Assembly: GCA_947166165.1 (NCBI GenBank)
Contig: CAMVDK010000014.1
Coordinates: forward strand, 1 to 20,190
DNA from: an uncultured Porphyromonadaceae bacterium
Lineage (GTDB): Bacteria > Bacteroidota > Bacteroidia > Bacteroidales > Muribaculaceae
DNA: 20,190 nt
Direction of reading: 5' to 3'
Below, piece by piece: positions 15,108-20,190 of this stretch (the stretch's first letter is position 1; each line of letters starts with the position of its first letter). The notes beneath the pieces were generated by a model. That model did not search any database and was not told the origin of the DNA. It worked only from the letters and a program-made list of their open reading frames with translations. A program made the translations under genes and the position numbers.

Positions 15108-15161
15108 TCTAGAAGTTCTAGATTTTCTAGATTATCTAGATTTTCTAGATTATCTAGAATA
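15108..15161. repeat. 9-bp tandem array built on TCTAGA
   Basis: Six consecutive 9-bp units, each starting with the palindrome TCTAGA: outer units end in AGT and ATA, the inner four alternate TTT and TTA. The array fills most of the 85-bp gap between the GH84 stop and the lipoprotein start and can fold into several alternative hairpins. In one minus-strand frame it would encode repeated LDN-LEN triplets, but that frame has no independent support as a gene. Confidence 0.9.
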
Positions 15162-15162
15162 T

Positions 15163-17085
15163 TCAGCGCTGCCGGTCGCGGAGCCATTCGATGAATGGTG
15201 CCAGGGCCTGTGCGGCCGGCTCGGCGGTGCGCGTTTCGAGTGCGATGTGTTCGCCCATGCCGCCCAGGATGCTGAACTGGTAGCGCGGCTCGCTGGCGGC
15301 GTCGACCGCTGGCGGCGTCTCGCCCCGCAGCAGCGCCACGGCCTCGGCGCTCATGTCGTGCAGGCGCAGCAGCCACGGGCGCAGGTCGTCGTAGAGCAAG
15401 CGCTGGCTGGCCGAGGGCGAATGCTGCAACTCGGCGAGCTGCTCGCAGGCCTGCATCACGGCGGTGAGCTGGCCGATGAGGGCCCCGGGGGTGGGCCGGC
15501 CTTGCTCCACACTCTGCTTGTAGCGCACGATGTAGTAGTCGAGCGCGTCGGCGTCGTAGTAGCGCAGCAGCGGAGCCACGCGGCGCAGGGCGGCGGCATG
15601 GTCGCTGCCCACCACGGCAGGCAGCGAGGCCTGCCAGCTGGTCTCGCAGTTGAAGGCGCGGTTGTTCCACGTGTAGTCGGCCATGCCGAAGAGCGCCACC
15701 TTCGACAGCTCGCCCTGCTGCATGGGGTTGACCAGCACCGTGCGTGTGCCGCGCAGCTCGCGCTCCAGGCGGTCGAGGCTCAAGATGTGGGTCTCGTCGC
15801 GGAAGTTGGTGTAGGTGTCCATCACGAAGAGCTTGGTGGGGTCCTGGTCGTTGCAGGGATAGTTCCACCACCACCCCACGTCGCGCCCCAGCCACTGGCT
15901 CACGAGGCTGAGGTCGTGGTTGTTGGGCACCGACCACACGTTCTTGCCGGTGATGTAGATATTCACCTTGGCCGGCACGGGTCGGAGCGACTCGTAGAAG
16001 GCCTGCGCCTTGTCGAGCGTCACCCAGCCGTAGGCATAGAGCTGCGGCACGTAGTGCAAAGGGCGCACGGTGTCGGCCGGCGCGGCGCCGGCCACGTTCC
16101 AGCGCTGGTCGATGCGCTGCTGCAGGGCGGTGAGGTTCTGCGTGCACAGACGCATGATGGCGGGGTCGGAAGGCACACCCACATCGTCGACAAACACGCC
16201 AAACTGGCGCAGCCCCAGCGCATGCATGGCCTCGAACTTGCGCATGATGCGGTCGAGCACAGTGTGGTCGGCGGGGTCGGCGAAGGCTTTGCCCGGGTGG
16301 ATGGCCCACACAAAGTTGACCTTGGCGGCAGTGGCGGCAGTGGCAATGTCGCGCATCATGTCGCTGCTGAGCATGCCCAGCCGCTGCTGCTCGGCGGTGA
16401 TGCTGGCCGGATAGGGGTCCGACCAGTAGCGCGAGTGGTAGGCGTCGCTCTTGGCACCATACATGTAGGTGTTGAGCTTGTAGCGCGCCATGAAGCGGAA
16501 CAGGTCTTTGGTCACCTCCGCCGAGTAGGGTACGCCGTAGTATCCCTCGATGACGCCACGGCACTGCACGTCGGCATAGTCGTGAAGCACGGCGCAGGGC
16601 ATTTTCCGGTCCGGCCCGCGCTGGTCGAGCATCTGCTCGAGCGACGCCAGGGCACAGAAGGCGGCGTCGGTGTGCTCGCCCACGATGGCCACCTGCGCCG
16701 CCCCAGCGGCATCGGCGGTGAGCGCCAGGATGTGGCGGTCGTACTTGCCGGGCAGCGTCAGCACGTCGGTGCCGATGCCCATCGCCGCCAGTCGCTGCTG
16801 CGCCGGGCCGCCATGAGGCGCTACGGCGAGCAGCACGGCCGAGCCGCTGGCGGGGGCCTGTTGGGCCACATGGGCCTCAAGGCCGTGGTCGGCGAGCACC
16901 TGCCGCGCGCGCTCGACGGTGGCGGCATCGATGCCGGTCTGGGCCACCACCGCCACGCGTGGCGTGAACGCCGCGCGAGCGGCCAGAGCCTGCTGGCTGT
17001 GGGGAATGGGATAAATCTCGTAGGGGGGGCCGGCACTGGCGCACAGGGTCGCCAGCAGCATCAGCGGGGCTATCAACTTCTTCAT
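15163..17085 (-). CDS. GH84 beta-N-acetylhexosaminidase (hyaluronidase/O-GlcNAcase family), secreted
   Basis: 640 residues with a signal peptide (MKKLIAPLMLLATLCASA). Residues about 22-165 form the N-terminal GH20b-like domain, ending in QVAIVGEHTDAAFCALASLEQML. The catalytic barrel opens with RGVIEGYYGVPYS (176-188), continues with KLNTYMYGAKSD, and has the paired catalytic aspartates in FGVFVDDVG (Asp300, Asp301), as in the B. thetaiotaomicron GH84 enzyme using substrate-assisted catalysis. ITGKNVWSVPNNHD and WWWNYPCNDQ line the pocket. A helical C-terminal region follows (480-640). It should remove terminal GlcNAc from host or microbial glycans, in the periplasm or outside. It is 45 bp downstream of the Smr gene. 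It is somewhat shorter than BtGH84, with no carbohydrate-binding module. Confidence 0.94.
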   Translation of the reverse strand: MKKLIAPLMLLATLCASAGPPYEIYPIPHSQQALAARAAFTPRVAVVAQTGIDAATVERARQVLADHGLEAHVAQQAPASGSAVLLAVAPHGGPAQQRLAAMGIGTDVLTLPGKYDRHILALTADAAGAAQVAIVGEHTDAAFCALASLEQMLDQRGPDRKMPCAVLHDYADVQCRGVIEGYYGVPYSAEVTKDLFRFMARYKLNTYMYGAKSDAYHSRYWSDPYPASITAEQQRLGMLSSDMMRDIATAATAAKVNFVWAIHPGKAFADPADHTVLDRIMRKFEAMHALGLRQFGVFVDDVGVPSDPAIMRLCTQNLTALQQRIDQRWNVAGAAPADTVRPLHYVPQLYAYGWVTLDKAQAFYESLRPVPAKVNIYITGKNVWSVPNNHDLSLVSQWLGRDVGWWWNYPCNDQDPTKLFVMDTYTNFRDETHILSLDRLERELRGTRTVLVNPMQQGELSKVALFGMADYTWNNRAFNCETSWQASLPAVVGSDHAAALRRVAPLLRYYDADALDYYIVRYKQSVEQGRPTPGALIGQLTAVMQACEQLAELQHSPSASQRLLYDDLRPWLLRLHDMSAEAVALLRGETPPAVDAASEPRYQFSILGGMGEHIALETRTAEPAAQALAPFIEWLRDRQR

Positions 17086-17130
17086 CGCAGTGGGTGGATT
17101 ATAAGATGCTTCGCTCGGTGTGGGGCGGCG

Positions 17131-18222
17131 TCAGCGCGAGTTGTGGATGGTGACCTGCGTGGCTCCGAAGCCATACTCCTTGAAACTGGCGTCCTGCACC
17201 TGGCAGGCGGGATAGTGGCGCTTGAGCTCCTCGAGCAGCGCGCGGCGCAGCACGCCCTCGCCCTTGCCGTGGATGAACACGATGCGCTGCCCGGGGTGCT
17301 TGAGGTGGGCGCGCATCACCTCGTTGAACTTGTCGAGCTGGTAGTTCAGGATGTCGGCGTTGCTGAGTCCGGTCAAGTTGTCGAGCAGCTCGGCAATGTG
17401 CAGGTCCTGCACCACAATCTCCTGGCTGCGCTGCTGCTGGGGCTTTCCCTTGGGCTTGGAGGCCGGTGTGCGACGGTCGCCCTTCTGGCGCATGGCGGCC
17501 TCGAGCTCGCTGCTGTCGATGTGCAGCTGCCGCACGGGGCGGTCGCTGCGGGTGATGTCGACGGTGAGCACGGGTGTGTCGAAGTATTCGCTCGCGTGGA
17601 ACGTGTGCAGTTTGTGGAAGCGCGTCACGTCGAGCCGCTGCTCCACCAGGGCGGGGTTCTTGAGCTTGAAGTGGCGGTCCTGCTTGAAGGCCACATATTG
17701 CACGGCGATGTGGGTCATGCCGTTGAGGTCGTCGTGGCCGAACTCGTCGAGTTGCAGCTGCACGCCCGGCTCGATGAGGCCGTGGTAGCGCGTGGTCCAC
17801 TCGGCGTCGTCGCCGCGCGTCATGTAGGCGAAATAGAGGTAATAGTTGCTGTCGTTCACCAGCACGGGGAAGAAGGTGGTGGTGTTCAGGTGCTTGATTT
17901 CGCGAGGCTCATAAGCGAGCACGATGTTGAGCTGCTCGCCCTCGGGCGTCTCCTCGATGTGGAAGGCCGTGGCGGGCTTGGGGGCCGGGGCTGCCGGGGC
18001 CGGACGGTCAGGCTCCACGAGCTTGCTCTTCACGGCCACGGGACGCTCGTAGGTGGAGGCTTGCGGCTTGCCGCCGTCCACCACAATCACCTGGCTGGCG
18101 GGCACGGGACGCTCGAAGCCGTCGTCGTCTTCCACATACACCATCTTGCCCTCGATGCGCGACACGCGGCCGCCACCCACATCGTTCAAAAAACGTACAT
18201 AATTTCCTATCTTAATATCCAT
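17131..18222 (-). CDS. DUF2027 and Smr domain protein
   Basis: 363 residues. The N-terminal 50 residues form a small barrel (IGNYVRFLNDVGGGRVSRI), followed by a Pro/Ala linker (70-86), a beta-rich DUF2027 region (about 95-240), a Lys/Gln-rich linker (248-268) and a C-terminal Smr domain (271-360) with DLH (273-275) and HGKGEGVLR (318-326). Smr domains bind or nick nucleic acids (MutS2, SmrB-type); the DLH and HGxG motifs are intact, so nuclease competence is plausible. No signal peptide, so it is cytosolic. It lies 21 bp after the GH3 gene and 45 bp before the GH84 gene, an odd cytosolic member in a run of exported enzymes. Confidence 0.93.
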   Translation of the reverse strand: MDIKIGNYVRFLNDVGGGRVSRIEGKMVYVEDDDGFERPVPASQVIVVDGGKPQASTYERPVAVKSKLVEPDRPAPAAPAPKPATAFHIEETPEGEQLNIVLAYEPREIKHLNTTTFFPVLVNDSNYYLYFAYMTRGDDAEWTTRYHGLIEPGVQLQLDEFGHDDLNGMTHIAVQYVAFKQDRHFKLKNPALVEQRLDVTRFHKLHTFHASEYFDTPVLTVDITRSDRPVRQLHIDSSELEAAMRQKGDRRTPASKPKGKPQQQRSQEIVVQDLHIAELLDNLTGLSNADILNYQLDKFNEVMRAHLKHPGQRIVFIHGKGEGVLRRALLEELKRHYPACQVQDASFKEYGFGATQVTIHNSR

Positions 18223-18243
18223 AATTGACAGTATAATAAAGAA

Positions 18244-20190
18244 TTAACGCAAAGTGAACCTCACGCGTGCGGGGAGGTTGTCGCTGGCGGTGCCTATCAG
18301 GGCCTCGAAGTCGCCTGACTCAAGCACCCATTCTCCGCGGTCGGGGTTGTAGTAACTCAGCGCGTCGGCTCCGATGGTGATGCGCGCCTCGGCAGTCTGG
18401 CCGGGCTGCACATTGACCTTGCAGAAGCCCTTGAGCTCTTTGACTGGCCTGGGCAGCGACGATTTGAGGTCGCGCACGTAGAGCTGCACCACCTCGCTGC
18501 CCGGCCGGCTGCCGGTGTTGGTGACGGGGATGGTGAACGTGATGCTGTCGGTGGCCGCAAGTGTAGTGGCGCTGGCCGAGGGTTTGCCCAAAGCAAACGA
18601 CGTATAGCTCAACCCGTGGCCAAAGGCGAATGTGGGGTGAGTCTTGGCTTTGTCCACCCACCGGTAGCCCACGTAGATGCCCTCGCGGTACTCCTCGTCC
18701 CACACGTCCTCGTGGGCGCGGCGGGTGCCTGGATAGTCGCCCACGGCATGCGCTCCCACATCGTCGAGGCGTTCGGGCCAGGTGAAGGGCAGCTTGCCGC
18801 TGGGGTTCACATCGCCCACCAGCACGTCGGCCAGCGCATGGCCGGCCTCGCTGCCGATGAACCAGCCCTGCACGATGGCCCCCACACGGCCTCGCCACGG
18901 CATGGCCACGGCGTTGCCCGAGATGTTGACCACCACCAACCGCTTGTTGGCGCTTGCCAACGCCTCGATGACGGCATCCTGGCCATAGGGCAAGCCGTAG
19001 CTCTCGCGGTCGAACTCCTCGGCGTCCTGATGGTTGCTCTTGTTCAACCCGCCGAAGAAGACCACCACATCGGCCTGGCGTGCCTTCTCGACCGCCTCGG
19101 CGGTGAGTTGGTCGGGCGTGCGGTGGTCAACCAGATTCTGCCCGGTGGTCACGCCGTTGTAGGCCCCGGTGGTGTCGCCCACATAGCCGCGTGCGTAGTC
19201 CACCTCGACGCCGTCGCGCTGCAAGCGCTCACGCAGGCCGTCGAGCGGGAGCACCTCGCGCTGCACCTTGAGCGAGCTGCTGCCGCCGCCCACGGTCATC
19301 ATCTTGATGGCGTTCTCGCCCACCACCAGCACGCGCTTCACTTGCCTGGTGGCGATGGGCAGCGTTTGGTTCCGGTTCTGTAGCAGCACGATGCCCTCGC
19401 CGGCCACCTGGCGGGCTGTGGCATAATGCTCGTCGGAGCACATCGAGCCGCGCGGACGGTGGTCGCGCAGCGTGGTGCGCATCATGAGCCGCAGCACGCG
19501 GCGCCCCTTCTCGTCGAGCTCGCGGGTGGTGTATTTGCCCTGCTCGATGGCGCGCTTGTAGGGCAGCGCAAGGTAGTAGTTGTCGTAGGCGTTGCGCGCG
19601 CCTTCGCTCAGCCCGTTGGTCCACGTGCCGAACTCCATGTCGAGCCCACAGGTGATGGCCTGGTCCAGGTCGTGGGTGCCGCCCCAGTCGCTCACCACCA
19701 CGCCATCAAAGCCCCATTGGCGCTTGAGGATTTCGTTGAGCAGGTAGGGGTTATGGCAGTTGTGGATGTTCTTGTAGCGGTTGTAGGCGCCCATGATGGC
19801 CCATGCCCCACCCTGCTGCACGGCGGCCTTGAAGGCGGGCAGATAGATTTCGTGCAATGCGCGGTCGTCGACAATCACGTTGGTGTTGTGGCGGAAGAGC
19901 TCGTTGTTGTTGAGCGCATAGTGCTTCACGCAGGCCGCCACCGTCTGCGACTGCAGGCCCTGCACATAGGGTGCCACCATCTGCGAGGCCAGATAGGGGT
20001 CCTCGCCCATATACTCGAAGTTGCGGCCGTTGAGGGGCGTGCGGTAGATGTTCACGCCCGGGCCCAGAATCATGTCCTTGCCCCGGTAACGCGCCTCCTC
20101 GCCGAGGGCCACACCATAGCGGTGAGCCATGGCGGGATTCCATGTGGCCGCCAGGCAGGTGAGCGCCGGGAAGGCCACACACGAGTCGTT
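18244..20190 (-). CDS. GH3 beta-glucosidase-like glycosidase (N-terminus outside window)
   Basis: 648 residues are visible; the frame is open through the window edge, so the start lies beyond 20190. Visible GH3 features: LGPGVNIYRTPLNGRNFEYMGEDP (a transition-state region), CVKHYALNNNE, and the nucleophile Asp in GVVVSDWGGTHD (codon at 19687-19689). The alpha/beta sandwich follows (VVVFFGGLNKSNHQDAEEFDR). The C-terminal fibronectin-III-like domain is complete (GSRPGSEVVQLYVRDLKSSL to the end). No PA14 insertion is seen. It probably releases terminal glucose or a related sugar from plant or host glycans, in the periplasm if the missing N-terminus holds a signal peptide. It is the most upstream visible gene of the minus-strand run. 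Confidence 0.95.
   Translation of the reverse strand, partial: NDSCVAFPALTCLAATWNPAMAHRYGVALGEEARYRGKDMILGPGVNIYRTPLNGRNFEYMGEDPYLASQMVAPYVQGLQSQTVAACVKHYALNNNELFRHNTNVIVDDRALHEIYLPAFKAAVQQGGAWAIMGAYNRYKNIHNCHNPYLLNEILKRQWGFDGVVVSDWGGTHDLDQAITCGLDMEFGTWTNGLSEGARNAYDNYYLALPYKRAIEQGKYTTRELDEKGRRVLRLMMRTTLRDHRPRGSMCSDEHYATARQVAGEGIVLLQNRNQTLPIATRQVKRVLVVGENAIKMMTVGGGSSSLKVQREVLPLDGLRERLQRDGVEVDYARGYVGDTTGAYNGVTTGQNLVDHRTPDQLTAEAVEKARQADVVVFFGGLNKSNHQDAEEFDRESYGLPYGQDAVIEALASANKRLVVVNISGNAVAMPWRGRVGAIVQGWFIGSEAGHALADVLVGDVNPSGKLPFTWPERLDDVGAHAVGDYPGTRRAHEDVWDEEYREGIYVGYRWVDKAKTHPTFAFGHGLSYTSFALGKPSASATTLAATDSITFTIPVTNTGSRPGSEVVQLYVRDLKSSLPRPVKELKGFCKVNVQPGQTAEARITIGADALSYYNPDRGEWVLESGDFEALIGTASDNLPARVRFTLR

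Noticed and set aside
15247..18228. 993-codon plus-strand open frame opposite the GH84 and Smr genes
   Set aside because: It is antisense to two clearly recognised genes; its Val/His/Gly/Leu-rich composition is what GC-rich antisense frames produce, and no domain is seen.

Overview
The window looks like a chromosomal segment of a GC-rich gut Bacteroidales bacterium, most likely Muribaculaceae or Prevotellaceae. The evidence is the RecF/DUF721 pair, an Smr protein of the Bacteroidetes DUF2027 type, GH84 and GH3 glycosidases, a DUF6935-like lipoprotein, dockerin-like C-termini on secreted proteins, and promoters of the Bacteroidetes form (TTTG / TAnnTTTG) rather than sigma-70 boxes. The genus call is inference. 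I see no rRNA, tRNA, CRISPR array, transposase or phage gene.

Layout. (1) 1-1682, minus strand: a 3'-truncated membrane-anchored SGNH/GDSL-like protein (TTG start at 669) behind deoC, whose product carries an unusual His/Cys-rich N-terminal tail. (2) 1683-6352, visibly lower in GC: a pair of palindromic repeats, a secreted 717-residue repeat protein with a dockerin-like end, and an AAA+ ATPase fused to a PD-(D/E)xK-like domain. A 53-bp tandem duplication sits directly upstream of the ATPase promoter. (3) 6353-6931, plus strand: a MarC-family membrane protein. (4) 6950-9523, minus strand: a tight operon recF - DUF721/DciA-like - hotdog thioesterase - unknown membrane protein. (5) 9676-14311, plus strand, divergent from recF: a tight operon of a secreted CotH-kinase-like protein with a dockerin-like end, a GT4 glycosyltransferase, a U32 protein and shikimate kinase. 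(6) 14322-20190, minus strand: a co-directional run of GH3 glycosidase (N-terminus outside the window), DUF2027-Smr protein, GH84 hexosaminidase and a lipoprotein, with a 9-bp TCTAGA-based tandem array between the last two.

How the genes fit together. The right side is devoted to the cell exterior: glycan breakdown (GH3, GH84), a secreted kinase-like protein and a lipoprotein. The middle is housekeeping: replication and repair (RecF, DciA-like), aromatic amino-acid synthesis (AroK), tRNA/rRNA or quinone hydroxylation-type U32 chemistry, and deoxynucleoside catabolism (DeoC). I found no single obvious new multigene system. The least ordinary material is non-coding or peripheral: a dispersed imperfect palindrome whose end forms the apparent deoC promoter, the duplicated dyad upstream of the ATPase-nuclease gene, the TCTAGA array, and the metal-binding-like tail on DeoC.
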